Below are positions 34,439 through 46,281 of a DNA stretch of 64,000 nt, one piece after another. Source of the stretch: Buxus sempervirens. Lineage: Eukaryota; Streptophyta; Magnoliopsida; Buxales; Buxaceae. Below the pieces are notes generated by a model. It did not search any database, was not told where the DNA came from, and saw only the letters and a list, made by a program, of their open reading frames with translations. The stretch spans positions 34,452,213 to 34,516,212 of the forward strand of contig OX387185.1 of NCBI GenBank assembly GCA_947561395.2. Direction: 5' to 3'. The position numbers were made by a program, and so were the translations under genes. Every line of letters starts with the position of its first letter. Position 1 is the first letter of the stretch.

Positions 34439-35753
34439 GTTTGCATTTCTGGCTTTTCCAGGAGTGCAAAAATGAGGTGCTTACAGCTACATTTCCCCAA
34501 CCTCAAGTACCACCTCCACCACAACCAACATTTCTCCAACCCATCCTTGGAACCATCAAAACATGGAGGAAGTGGATGAACTTGAGGAGAAAGAGAAAGA
34601 ACAGCTAAGGGAGGAATTGGAAAAGAAATTTATGGAAAAACTTGAAAAGATTCAAGATGAGTTGAGGGAAGTGAAGGGTGTAAGTTCATATGGGGGAACT
34701 AACTTTGAGGATTTGTGCTTTTATCTCGATGTTAGCCTTCTGCCCAAATTCAAGTGTCCGGACTTCGAGAAGTATGATGGCACTAGGTGCCCAATGAGCC
34801 ATTTGAAGCTATATTGTGGGGCATTGTGACAATTTAGGAAGGATGATGGAATCCTAGTTCGATTGTTTCAAAGGAGTTTGACGGGGCCTGCATTAAGGTG
34901 GTTTTCCATGTTAGACCACTCAAAGATTCCAAGATGGAAAGATTTGGTTGACGTTTATTTGGTTCAATATCGCTTTAACTCCGAAATCATGCCAGATAGG
35001 TACAATATGATGAGAATGACAAAGAGAAGTGATGAGACAATTAGGCACTATGCAAAGAGGTGGAGAGAATCAGCTGCATAGGTCAAGCCACCTACTGGAG
35101 AACAGGAAATGATTTCCACTTTTACCACCACACTAGGAAAACCATTCTACAATCATTTGGTGGGTCAGACTACCACTAATTTTGCAGCCCTGGTGCAAGT
35201 CACAGATCGGATTGAGGATGCTATAAGGTTTGGGAAAATTGTGGACTCCTTTGCACTCCAGTCTTTGGCCAACCAACAAGGTTCCATTCCCTTTACTTCA
35301 CAGAAAAGGAAGAATGATAATGGAAGAAAGAAGAATGAAGAAGGGAGGCAGAGGTGAATATGGTGCAACCTTCTAGGTAACCCTGTCAAATCAACGTCAA
35401 TTCATCCCCTGCCAAACTAATCCATCAAAATCCCTTGCTTCCTATTCAAATCAATGTACCCACAGGCCAACCAGTTCCCAAGGAGGAAAATGAAGTAAGA
35501 AAGAGAAGAGAATTTTCAAAACTACCTATGAAGCCATCTGAACTTCTCCCAACCTTACTACAGAAAGGGTATGTGACTCTAAAACAACCAAGTCCTCATG
35601 CAAGCAAGGGGAAGAATTATGATCCATTTGCAAAATGTGAATTTCACATGAGCACCCCAAGGCATAACATAGATTAGTGTTTAGCCCTAAAGCATGCAAT
35701 ACAGGATTTATTGGACAATAATACTTTGTCTTTCAATTCAGTCACGCCCGCTC

Positions 35754-38116
35754 TGTAACGCCTCGGATCCGTGTTCTTCATTAAAGATATAACACGTCTC
35801 CTAGGGGTTAGTCAAGGATCTCAATAATGGTGATCGTTGGATAATCACCCACATTTTATATCACATCAGAGTGCACAATTCAGAAGTTTCTATCCAGGCA
35901 AGTTATGAAATCATCACATACATCAGATGGGCCCAAGTTTACTATCTTATTACAATTCCTCAAATTCAACTTAACAAGTTTAAGACCAAACAACCTGCTG
36001 GACTAAGGTCGGTAGTAATAATCCTCCTCCCTATATGTATCAGCCGGATCTACCCCCGTAGGCACCTCACCACGAATATCTGAAAAACAAAGCAACAACG
36101 AGGGAATGAGATACGAATATCTCAGCGAGTGACACATGCATGCAGAAATAGTTAACACAGTTATAAGACATGCTTGACAAATAAGCAACGATAATAACAA
36201 CATAATTCCAATAACAACTCAAACCAGGTCAATGTTATGCATATGGTTATATTGATTAATTTACATGCCAAGTAGACACTCCACACCTCCATGTACACAG
36301 TTCCGGCCTACTCAGGGTTTCGGAAACTCTGAAATGACGTCCTACTCAGGGTATCGTCATCCAATGCCGGCCTACTCCGGGTATCGGCACTGACAACCAG
36401 GCCTACTCAGGGTATCTGGCTGCTCTACACTGGTCGTGACAACACACGTGGCCATGCAATTACACCAACAAACACATACCAACACATTACTAAGCTTAAC
36501 ATGGATCCATGGGAAGCTAAACCCAAACCGATAAATAACCGTTTAAAACTCTGCATTAGTACACATCACCCGTGGTCCCAACCAGAACATCAACTCACAC
36601 AAGTGTTCCAACCAGAACATCAACTCACACAAGTAATCAAGTAAATGATATTTACAACTTAATTCAAAACTTGCCATCAAAACGGGGTTTAATAAATCAA
36701 ATCAAGTACCAAACAGTGCATGCTTCAAGAGGACTAAAATAAAGCCCTAGTATGTAGATATCCCGAACATCCTCGACTTATTTCCCAACATCTACTTCAT
36801 AAGCCTTTACTAAACCTAGGATCTATCTTCAATGTTCTCACAAGCAAATTTTTATCTCTAATGTCGTAAACAATTATTTGGGTAAGTGGTCGAAGACCCT
36901 CTAGCATCCAAAACCCCTTGGTTTTACGAAATTATAGGATTCGGCAAGAAAAACAACTGGGCGCTCACTTCCCTAAGTGGGCGCCAGGTAGGCGCCAAGT
37001 GGGCGGTGACTTATTTCACGAAAATGAGGTTGGCACTCACTCGTGGACGAGTGGGCGCGAACCAGGCGCCAGACGGGCGCGAGAAAAGCGCGAGAAGGGC
37101 TCTGGAAATTGAGGTAGGCGCGAGCTGAGCGCGGAGTGGGCGCTAGCTCGGCGCCAGGTCACATTTCTGGGCGCTTACTTCCCGAAGCGGGCGCCAAGTG
37201 GGCGCCAAGTGGGCGGTGACCCACTGCGACTTTCAGTTCTCTGTTAATCCCAGAACTCCAACTCTGGCTGAATTTTTCCTATCTGTAACTAATTATCTAG
37301 CCTCCCAACACTCCCAGGACACATTCAAACCTATTTTGGATTTAATCTAACATGATTTCCAATTATCCCCAATTCCACTGTACAAAACCCTCCGTAACTG
37401 TTTTTGCCCAGAAAACACCGAGAATACTTCAATCATAAACCATGCATTCATTCAACCAAATACACGAATAAACCCGAAAACTCGGTTGTAAAACAATGCC
37501 ACTCACTTGTATGCGCTTAATCCCAGAACAACAGTTTCTTCCAAAATCGGCCGAGCACAACTCCGGCTGCGCACGAAGATGAAATAGTAGCCGAACGATT
37601 CCTCTGCTCGCGAGAGAGATAACCCGCAGAAATCCGACTCCAATGAACTCCTAGCAGTCCTTCTGAGTCTTGCTCTTCATGGAATAACCCCAATCGCCAT
37701 TACAGCCGCAATCGCCAAATCGCCCAGCCCTCTCCAGCTAACGAGACTAACGCAAATTACTTCCGTAAGTTACGCGTATTCCTACAACCCAAACCCTACT
37801 TTCCCTTTTTGGTATCTTTACCTCGCGAGACATACGCCGCTTGATAACTTTCCCTTTTTCCTTGATCCTATGCGCGCTCGCCCACTGGAAACCCTACATA
37901 TTCCGCATCCACTTACGTTAATAAGCAGACACTACACTTTAATAATAATAAAATAATAATATAATTTTTTTCCAGAAAAACGGCTATATAACGCCTGTAC
38001 ATACGAGTTTGGGCTAAGCCCTCAAACCACAAAAATCACCTGATAAACACAGTATATATATATCAAACTGAATAACTAAATAAATAAATAAACTCACAAA
38101 AAATCAGGGTCTTACA
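35754..38116. mobile_element. Solo LTR F1, 2363 bp
   Basis: Starts TGTAACGCCTCGG and ends CAGGGTCTTACA. Perfect 5-bp duplications CGCTC flank it (35749-35753 and 38117-38121). It interrupts the distal gag region of C. It shares with F2 (53337) the start TGTAACGCC, the conserved 18-mer TGAGATACGAATATCTCA (36107) and an adjacent ACACATGCATG. Both ends read TGTAA/TTACA, so orientation cannot be fixed without internal sequence; minus is more likely because the reverse strand begins TGTAAGACCCTGATTTT. A GC-rich patch is listed separately. Confidence 0.93.
36959..37215. repeat. GC-rich GGCGCC repeat patch in LTR F1
   Basis: A GC island in AT-rich surroundings. The stretch GGCGCTCACTTCCC..AAGTGGGCGCC at 36960 forms an 11-bp-arm hairpin with one mismatch and recurs as GGCGCTTACTTCCCGAAG at 37170, each followed by GCCAAGTGGGCGGTGAC. 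CACTCGTGGACGAGTG (37038-37053) is a perfect 7-bp-arm hairpin. At the matching place F2 has a GC-rich patch of different sequence (about 54948-55130). Confidence 0.8.
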
Positions 38117-38147
38117 CGCTCCTCCCGCTAGCAATAAAGGGGCATGC

Positions 38148-38543
38148 ATGTCAAATGTAGTAGGGGCAATTTTTTCTAAAAAAAGAAGATTTGACCCTTC
38201 TCAGCTTATTGCTCCTATTAGATCAATAGTCAAGGTTCGTTTTGAAAGAGAAGATGAATCTCATAAAATTGATGTTGCTGGAGGTAAATGTGATGGGAAG
38301 TACGGAAAAGAAAGAAGTGTATCAGAAAATGAAAAAGAAGAGATACAAATGTGGAAGGAAAAAGAAATTATGGGTGAAGAAGCAAGAGAGGGCCTGATAA
38401 CAATACCAAAACAGAATGTTCTAAAGCAAAATGAAAATGGGGTAGAGTTGATTGAGAAAGAAGGATGGCAGAGAAAGAATGGGAGTGTTTTTAAAGAAAA
38501 TAATGAGGAAAAGGTTGAATTCATTCTGCCACGCATTAACTAG
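38148..38543 (+). pseudogene. Lysine/glutamate-rich frame of element C
   Basis: An open frame of 131 codons beginning M-S-N-V-V-G-A-I-F-S-K-K-R-R-F-D-P-S, strongly charged from residue 30. It lies directly after the solo LTR F1 target duplication, so it continues the reading that ended near 35753. By position it would be the region between gag and protease in an autonomous relative. I recognise no catalytic motif. It may be part of a gag-derived ORF of this non-autonomous lineage. Confidence 0.4.
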
Positions 38544-40971
38544 GCAGTCATTCAAATTCCAGATCAAGTAATATCACTTCTTCCAATGGTTAAGCATAAT
38601 GTCCTAAATATGAAAGCGATTGCTGATCATAGAAGGGAAAGCTTGCCTCAACCAGCAGAAGATGAAAGTTTTTGCAAAAATCTGGAAAAATCAACTTGTG
38701 CCTTTGAGAATAAGGGCAATTTTTGAACTCCCGCGTTCTTTGAAAAGAAACCCCTCATAAAAAGAATGCACATTTCCTAAGGACCCTAAGGAGCCTTGTC
38801 TTTAGGAAGTGATTTCAATAAAAGCTCTTTAAAAAGCAAAAAAGATTTTCCCTTTAACATTTTTTTAGAGAAAAAAAAGTTTTTAGCAAGGTCCTTTTAC
38901 TTATGAATTATATCTCCCATTGAATTTCATTGAGTTGAGTATGACTTCGACATTGGGCTCAATTTTGTGACCAAAATCGAAGAAAAAGACATTCTAAATG
39001 AAAATTCAAATCTGTTTAAGTGTCATGAGAAGAATATTTCACAAAAATTTGAAGTGACCAATCTTATGGACTTTGGAACTAAAGATGACCCGCAGTTTTC
39101 ACTTGAAAGCAGCAAATGCAAAGTTTCTTCATTAAAATGCAAAGAGGGTTGCATATCACTTGATTGCTCTAGTAAAGAAAGCTGATGGTCAAACAATTGC
39201 AGAAGTCCTTTTATTTTGAAGAAGTTTCTGCATTTTGGAGCCGAAGAGGACTCGTAAGTATTCCTTTTGCACAAAAAAAAATGGAAGAAGATCAGGTTAC
39301 TTAATTTGGATTCAAGTTGTTGTACATTTATAGAATCGGATGAAAGAGAAGCTTGATTAAATGAGAAGGATTTTTCGTGGCTGTGATTCTATATGAAGAG
39401 GTTTCCATCTTGACAGAAGGTGATGATTTATAAAAAAAAAAAAAGTAAAAAATGAGAAAGCAAAGAAGAAGGAAATATCCTGAGCTAGTCATGTAGTACA
39501 ACTCTACCAAGTTTGAAAATTCAAATTTTTCTTAAAATGATAAAAAGGCCTTTCTTTCTTATATCCCCAAAATTTTTGAAATCCCTAGTTAGACCCTTTG
39601 AGCTTGATAAAATTTTCCAAATAACCTAAACTGAGAGTTGTAACCCCAAACTGGGGCAAATTTATTAAGGCATAAAAGAAGAAGAATGAAGTGACAATTT
39701 GAAAAAAAAAAGGAAGAAGAAGGGGCTACTATTGAATTTCAAAAGGGATTTTGAAGATGTTTTTAGAAAAGGGAGCAAAGAAATGAAAAGAGGAAGAAAA
39801 AAAATTTTGAAGATGAAAAAGAAGAAAAAGTGATCATCAAATGCTATGGGATATTTGGAGAGTGTCTTCAAAAGGGGCAATAAAAAATTGTAAAGAGAAG
39901 AATAAGAAAAGAAGTTCAATACTAGGGTGAAAGTTCTAAAAGAAGAAGAACTTCAACACTGGGGGCAATTTTATATTGATGAGAAAAGATGCCTTAAGAA
40001 TTGCAATTTTAGTTGACCCATTTGAACACATGTTGTTTGAGCCTTTTATCTTTTCTTTCTTGAACCAAGCCAAGCCTACATTTCGTCCCATTTATAAGTC
40101 CTCTTTGATTAAGAAATTTTGAATTAAGGCAAGTATGACTACATTAGTTGCTGGTAATAAAGGATAAAAAAAAAGAGAAAAAAAAGGAAAAAATGGAGAA
40201 AATGTAGTGAAAACCCGGAAGGGCACTACATGGAAAATAATAAATCATCTACAAGAAGGAAATTATCAGAGAGGAAAATCCAAAATTGGCATAGATCCAT
40301 ATGAAGTCCCCATGTTAGTGGTTCTTTTGAGATACAATCACTCTCCAGGTAATTGAGGAAAGTCATATTTTCAAGACTGAAACAACATAATTAGAACTAT
40401 GGTACAACTGTTTCTAAAGCTTCTGTAAACAAGTCGATGGCCATAAAAATTGCCATTAGGAAATTGTTGCTGAAGTTGAAGTCGTATAAGAAGAAATGTA
40501 TAAAATTGGTGGGAAATATGAGGAAGTTCTAATACTATGGATACAACTAAGAAACAATTGTTCTTCAATTGGATGAAGGAAGATGTCTCTCTAAATTGGG
40601 GCAAAATAGTCAGATTGAAATAGCCGTCATATCTGGAGTATCAATTGACAAGCCGATAGTCATGAGAATGATTCTAAAGGTTCCAAAGGCTTATTTTGGT
40701 CCTTCTTCATTTTTTGAAATAATCTTCTCATTATTCGACTTGGTTTTAATTCTTTTAGACTATATGCTAATAAGTGATTGGGCCATTTTTTTCAAAAAAA
40801 ATATAAAAACACAAAAAAGGCAAAAATAATATTTTTGGCCTATGATGAGCATCTGTGTCTTTTATGAAAACATTGGTTTTACAAGCATTAGAGAATTTTG
40901 AGCCCATTAGTATAAAACCTACTTTCTTATTTTTGTATTTGCATTCTTTTATTAGGGTTTCTTTTTGCAAA

Positions 40972-40973
<2 letters not shown>

Positions 40974-41012
<39 letters not shown>
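40974..41012 (+). repeat. (GA)n microsatellite
   Basis: About 19 uninterrupted GA units, followed by A-rich sequence. Simple sequence repeat in the 3' internal region of C. Confidence 0.97.
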
Positions 41013-41017
<5 letters not shown>

Positions 41018-41706
41018 AAGAAAAAAGAGGATCGTCTTTGTTGAAGCGCAAATAATTCTTCAAGCAATCAAAACCGGGGTATGCTCAGTGTCTTTTCCTC
41101 TGGGTTTTCAAGGAAATGAATTACGATATCTGGAAGAAGCAGCCAAGCCCTAGCCTTCAGATTTAAAAAAAAAATTGCTTTGAAGCAGTTGCATGTTTTC
41201 TCCTTTAAACAAGGGTTTCTAATTCTTCAATCATAAAGAAGGATTTTATTGGGGTAGTTAGAAGACATGAAGAAGAGATCATGGATAGTAAGGGCATGAG
41301 GTTAGATCAACAGATCATGATTCTAAAATCCATTAATCAAGAAGAGGGCATTCACTTGGACAATTAATAAGCATGAAGGCAGGTTATGGGCAGCAAGGGC
41401 ACGTACATCATTCTTAAGAGAGCAAGAAGATGAAAAAGCGAATACAAGGAGCGGGATATTCAAGCACATGGCATCCAGGTAAGTGAAAAATAAATAAATA
41501 AATAAAATTCAATAAAATATTTCCTTCCTTATCATTAAGCCATAGGGTGAAAAGCATCAAAGTAATTGAGTTTGTAGAGGTCAATTTTAAATCCACGTTC
41601 TTTTTCAAAATTTGCTTGTCTCAGATTTCTATTCATAGCCACAAGAGCTCCAAGAAATTTAAGGTAAAGAAGAGACGCCACCCCGTCAAACTTTAAGCTG
41701 GGGTTT

Positions 41707-43130
41707 TGATGTGCCTAAATTTTATACATGTTTTGTCATATGTTTACCCTTAATTTTATGCTAGTTGGTGTTTAATTTGCCTATTTATTAGAGTTTTTAT
41801 GTATTTTTGTTTATTGTTGTTTAGGAATAAATAAATTGAAAGAGTCAAGAGATTGAGAAGGGGATCTACAAGATATTCTCAGAATTTTCGAATGAACCAA
41901 AATTCTCTTCATCAAGAGAATAGGAAACTTTAATTTCCCGAGTTCCAGAAACATCCTTCAGTGTTTTGAGCATAACTTGAGCTAGAGAGCTCCAATAAGG
42001 GCAATCTTGGTGTTTATGGAAAGCTAAAAGAAGGCCCTACAAATTTAATGTTGAAGAGTTTCTCAAAAACAGTCATCTTGATGGAGAAAATTGAGCATTA
42101 ACATCAGAAACGGAAAACAGCTATTTTCAGAATTCAGTTTTGGAAAAGAAGTAAAAGGGGCTTTTAAAGCAAGGAAGGAAATTTTATATAAGAGAGACAC
42201 AAGAGAGGAGGACGACCAGAGCTTAGAAGAGAGGAGTTTTTCACCATTGGAGAGGATTGGAAGCTTGGAGGAAGAAGAAGAAAACAGAGGCTGAATTGGA
42301 GTTTGTCGATAACTACAATTCTCTATCTACATACAATTTCCCTCTTAACTTTCTCATCTTCTCTTTGTCCAATTTTCATTATGAATTTCAGAGATTTTAT
42401 AGTTTGTTTGGATTCAATTATGAGCTAATTTCTATTGCTAAGACTCCGATGTAATCTCTCCATGACAATTCTGAATCCTACTTCTATGTACTCATGATGT
42501 TATTATTCTTTTTGAGTATACATCGTTAAGTTTAATGCTTTCAATTATCTGGCCAATAGTTGAATGATTTGTTGTGCATGTTAATTTGAGAGATGATGCA
42601 TGTAGTTTAGCTTCGTTTGATGTATGCCATGAATTGAACGAAAGACAGAAATGTGCCAACGTGATTCGTGCTGTTTGTTTTTGTTGGATATTATTAATCT
42701 TAATGTACTCAATTGCTTTTAAATTCGCATAAGCATATCGCGGGTTATTGCATGTTGGGTAATTCTAATTCTACTCGAGAGAGGGTTTTAGATATATTTA
42801 AAATATTTCACCGTCAAATAGGATAATAATTGATTAATTGCTCGGTTAGGATTTGGAATTGGATTGGTTTGACGAATCGGATGCCTTAGTGTTTTCTTCT
42901 TGGGTGAAATATCCTTATTTTTAAGTGTTTGGTCAAGTCCTTATTTTTCGATTCAACTTTTATTGTTTTAATTTTTCAAATTCAAAACATCCCACTTTTG
43001 TTGATTTTCAAATAATTTAGAATTAGAACAATTTCGATAGCTAATAGGTAAATAGTCCTTGTGGGTTCGACATTCTTTTCATCAATATATTACTTGTTAC
43101 GATTTCGTGCACTTGCGAATTTTCACAACA
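41707..43130 (+). mobile_element. Solo LTR G, 1424 bp
   Basis: Starts TGATGTGCCTAAATTTTA and ends GCGAATTTTCACAACA, flanked by perfect 5-bp duplications GGTTT (41702-41706, 43131-43135). TATA-like TTTATATAAG at 42183. The end, with CTTGTGGGTTCGACATTC and CGTGCACTTGCG, is of the kind seen in Athila/Tat-type Ty3/gypsy LTRs; the family call is tentative. Hairpins lie about 250 bp upstream of the TATA box (41881-41938). It is inserted in the 3' end of C, about 150 bp before its 3' LTR. Confidence 0.93.
41881..41938 (+). other. Three overlapping hairpins in the U3 of LTR G
   Basis: AGAATTTT/AAAATTCT (41881-41906), ATTCTCTT/AAGAGAAT with loop CATC (41902-41921) and GGAAA/TTTCC (41923-41938). The first two share the middle arm, so they are mutually exclusive, like alternative RNA folds. 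Confidence 0.8.
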
Positions 43131-43286
43131 GGTTTCATTGGCCATCTTCAAATCCATGTTTTTAATATCATTCATTTGTTTGACCAAAGCAGGTCTAATT
43201 AATGAGATGTATTTCAAACGTACAATTTTGAGTTGTGTCTTTCCTTTTTTCTTCATTGTGTTACAACTCTAGCAAAGAGTGGCAGC

Positions 43287-46281
43287 TGTAGACACCCCAA
43301 AATTGCATGATTTTTTATAAATCTTGAAGGAGAGAAATATCTTATTGGAATTTTCAAATTCTTAGCATTGGGTTTGAGATCCTTAACCCATTTGAATCTA
43401 AAACCACAAAGGAAAAGCCCGAATTCAATTTTTTACGCGAAGTCAAACTTTTCCTATTGAATTTTGTTGACTTTTGACCCCAAAAAATGAAATATTTTTT
43501 AAGACAAGATTTCAATATAATTTTTCTCGGTAATAAGGTTTTTAGCAATGTTATTGCATAAATGAATTTTTTGAGTCTTTAAATCTTAACAAATACCTTA
43601 GCATTAACATGTTTATTTTTTTAACCGGACCTGAAAACCCGGAATTTAGCCTTGAACTGCAAAGTTGACTTTTTATTCATTTGGAATTTGGGTCTGGAAC
43701 TATTTTTAATGGATTCAAATTTGGGGGGGCGGGGGGTTGTTTGCTTATTTACATGTAATATCTTAAGTAAATGGTGATTAAAAAATACAAGGACATTTAC
43801 TTAAATGATATTACATGTAAATAAGTATTACATGTGCAGGTAAGGGTCAAAACTATGCAAAAGTTGTGCAGAAAGGTTTTTTTGCCCTGAATCAAAAATT
43901 CAATTCGGTTAAGCTAAATTTTATGTGTAACCGAAATTCAATTTCAGTCATGAAGTATTATATGTATGATCGAAATTGAACTTTGGTCATGAAGTGTTAT
44001 ATGTATGTTCGAAATTATATTTTGATTATAAAGGGTTTTGTGTGTAGCCGAATTGAGTTTTCGGCTATAAGTGAATTTGTTCAATTTGAAAATTCACACG
44101 AGTTTTCTCTTATTTACCTTTAAATCTTTCTCTGAGAAGCCTGAATTCCCAAAATTGACCTCCGAAATTGGTCAAATTCCCCCCAATTCATACCTTAGGC
44201 TTGAATTGGAAGGATCTAGACACATTTTTGTGTCTACCCTTGGGACTTTCTTGCCCCTCCTCTTGCCTACAAATAGAGGGTCTCTCCTCTAGCAAAGGGC
44301 TGAAAAATTGAATATCTAGAACTCTTGAGGAAGAAGGGAACCTCAACCCAATTCTCTACTCAAACTCTCAAGCATCCAAGCTAACTTCTAAACCATTCTC
44401 TTTACTTTCATTTCAATTCAAGCACTCTCATCTTCTACCTTTATGTAGTGGAAGGCCATTGGGTGTGTTTGCAGCCCCAAACCAATCTTAAAGTACTTTA
44501 AGCCACATCTCTAGTCGTAAAACGTGAAGAGAGAGCTAAGGGAAACAAGCTATGGGATGGATCCTTAGGTTTAGATCCCTCTTTCTTTGATTTTGATATG
44601 ATATGCCATATTCTTTATTTTGTGTGATTTTATCCTCAAATTGGGAGGAATTTCATAGATCTAAGCTATCGCATAGCTCTAGGTCTGAAATTGCTCCGTA
44701 GATTTGATTTTTCACACAATTTTACAAAGCACATACTCACTTGTGTTCTGTTTTCAAGTCTAGGCATGGTTTCTTTGATCTACCACGTTCAATATGGTAG
44801 ATTTGAGAATTTGGCCTTAAAATAAAATCTCAAGACTATCATGATGTTTTTTATTCAATTTAGATCTCTTAAAGAAGGCCTCATGGTCAAATCTCTTTTG
44901 ATCTAAACAGTTCCTTATGGAATTTGGACTTTATTTGGTTCGAATTCTCCAAATTATGAGTGATTTGGACTAAATTCTTGTCCTATATGTTTTTAAAGAC
45001 CTCCTAATTCATTTGAATTCATTTGGATTTGATTTCAAGAGCTGGATGCTCAGATCTAAGGATTTGGTATAGTCTCCACTCAATTTTTTACAGATTTGGA
45101 CGGAACCTGTATCCTATATTGAATCATTCGTAACTTCATCATATAGATGAAATTTTTGAATGATTCCAGAGGCATGTGAAAGGTAAAGAAGCCTAGTTTA
45201 ATTTGCAAAATTTGAGCAATTTATTTGGAGTTGATTTTTCAAACCATTTGATTGAAGTTGATGAGTCAGATCATAACAGTTTGTTGTACTTGTCACTTTG
45301 ATTGAGCACCAAAGGCTCATTTCAACTCAGATTTAAGTGATTTCAATTTTTGAGTCTTCCTTTATGAGTTTATTTTTAAATCCAATTGGTTTCATAAGTT
45401 TTCAATAAGAATTGAGCTGTATGTGCTTGATTGATTTTGTGCTGCTTAGTAACAGATTACAGAGTCAATCTGTGATCATTTGGGCATGTTTGGGAGAGCA
45501 CACAAGCCACAAATGGATGGAGTTTTGAATAAGGCTTATGTCATTCGAAAGATTATGCCTCATAATTCATTCACACCAATTTTCAAGGATTTATATAAAG
45601 CCAATCTCTACGAATAGGCTTTCAAAGTTGGCTACTCATCACTTTTCATTGTGCTATATCAGTAGCTTTGAGCAAACCTAACTCTCTCGTTTTAAATTGG
45701 ATTTGAATGAAATTCTTACTGAGTCTTCTACTCTATATTATTTTTCAAATGGCTTTTGTTTCACTCAATTTGAGTTTGAATTGAATGATTTATGGTTGAT
45801 TGAAGTTTCGTAGCTCAAATAGCTTAAGTTTGCACATATTTTTCCAAATCTGGTTTGATCTTCTTTTTTCAATTTTTATCTTGATTTTCACTCGAATCAT
45901 GATGTCCAAAGAGTGATGGAACCTCAGAGATCATCCAAACCCAATGGATGTATCTCAAGGCAAATCACACATCTCTTTTGTCCCTTTTTTGTTTATTTTC
46001 AAGAAATTTTTTTATATGCAAGCAAGTTTAAGCATGAATAGCATATGTCAATCATCTTGCATGGATCAGTGGGGGTGCCTAACACATTCCCCTACTAATA
46101 ACCTAACCCCCTGCCCTATCTCTGGACTAAACCATGAATTAGAGCTAATTTGACTCTATTTCACTCTTTTATGCTCACTTTAGTGTCTATCCACACTTAG
46201 ATCTTGGATGGTGGCGACTCCTTGTTTATGTGAATTCCATGTGGTATCTAGGATCATCTAGATGATTTCCATGGTCCCACA
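43287..46281 (+). repeat. 3' LTR of element C, 2995 bp
   Basis: Starts TGTAGACACCCCAAAATTGC and ends TCCATGGTCCCACA. From 44097 it is collinear with the three pieces of the 5' LTR and on the opposite strand with solo LTR B. It preserves the uninterrupted targets of E1 (GAGAG at 44531) and B (CTAAG at 44661). The TATA equivalent is CTACAAATAG (44268), and the donor-like site is mutated to CAAGCTAACT, so this copy may be transcriptionally weakened. The flanks GCAGC and TTAAT do not match, as expected for a 3' LTR rather than a solo LTR. Confidence 0.88.
43931..44064 (+). repeat. 39-bp-period palindrome array in the 3' LTR of C
   Basis: Units at 43931 (CCGAAATTCAATTTCAG), 43970 (TCGAAATTGAACTTTGG), 44009 (TCGAAATTATATTTTGA) and 44048 (CCGAATTGAGTTTTCGG), each 39 bp apart, about 200 bp upstream of the TATA-like box. 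Same motif as in LTR B. Confidence 0.88.

Larger units (their letters stand above)
30686..34485 (-). mobile_element. Solo LTR D, chimeric E/C-type, 3800 bp
   Basis: Read on the minus strand it begins TGTAAGCACCTCATTTTTGC (34485) and ends CCTTGTCTCACA (30686). The flanks are GTTAC (30681-30685) and GCTAC (34486-34490), a 5-bp duplication with one mismatch. Its first third matches family E LTRs (start motif, 148-bp repeats, donor-like CCAAG|GTAATG near 33282). The part from about 32650 to 30686 is collinear with family C LTRs (e.g. GAGTCGCCACCATTCAA, ATTTGAAATTAGACT). Minus TATA at 33648-33654 with hairpins just upstream. The region 32650-33250 matches neither and could be a further insertion. 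It interrupts gag of C after codon 17. Confidence 0.75.
30633..35753 (+). pseudogene. gag of element C, interrupted and broken
   Basis: The reading starts ATGAATCC at 30633 (M-N-P-E-N-Q-S-T-V-S-A-H-D-F-N-Q) and is cut after 30685 by solo LTR D. It resumes at 34491 in a proline- and glutamine-rich segment, then a coiled-coil-like 'MEEVDELEEKEKEQLREELE' (34563 on). The retrotransposon gag core spans 34740-35357: 'FDKYDGT'-like 'FEKYDGTRCPMSHLKLYCGA', 'LVRLFQRSLTGPALRWFSML', then 'MTKRSDETIRHYAKRWRESA'. Stops at 34827 and 35079 and frame changes break it. The last part reads 'CEFHMSTPRHNIDxCLALKH', the cysteine-histidine region before the expected protease. Gag would form the particle; this copy cannot. 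Confidence 0.85.
38117..41706 (+). other. 3' internal region of element C, without pol
   Basis: Begins with the continuation of the gag/protease-side frame (38148-38543, 131 codons, lysine- and glutamate-rich, with S-K-K-R-R-F-D-P). After it only short frames occur (38967-39185, 40569-40829). No reverse transcriptase, integrase or RNase H motif is visible in any frame. The words CTGGGGCAA or CTGGGGGCAA recur near 39651, 39957, 40595 and 41697; these look like repeated polypurine-tract-like sites. It also has long A/G-rich stretches and a GA microsatellite. Confidence 0.6.
19865..46281 (+). mobile_element. Large non-autonomous Ty3/gypsy-type retrotransposon C, multiply interrupted
   Basis: Plus-strand element with a 5'-truncated 5' LTR (pieces at 19865-20298, 22796-22926, 25528-27129), a PBS-like site at 27132, a leader with a hairpin array, a gag starting at 30633, a non-pol 3' region (to 43286) and a 3' LTR (43287-46281). 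Five solo LTRs (20299, 22927, 30686, 35754, 41707) account for about 12.7 kb; removing them leaves roughly 13.7 kb. I find gag but no protease, reverse transcriptase, RNase H or integrase, so it would depend on another element, like LARD-type derivatives. The long LTRs, gag type and repeat-rich non-coding parts suggest the Tat/Ogre side of Ty3/gypsy, which is inference. No outer target duplication can be tested because the left end is missing. Confidence 0.8.

Noticed and set aside
30686..34485. Two separate LTR fragments instead of one LTR D
   Set aside because: The outer flanks GTTAC/GCTAC and complementary termini fit one insertion into gag. Kept as a possibility because 32650-33250 matches neither family.
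40855..41063. Open frames across the GA repeat on both strands
   Set aside because: Produced by the (GA)n microsatellite.
38148..41706. Reverse transcriptase or integrase of element C
   Set aside because: I searched the frames for Y-x-D-D, D-x-D and H-H-C-C type motifs by eye and found none; the region is non-pol.
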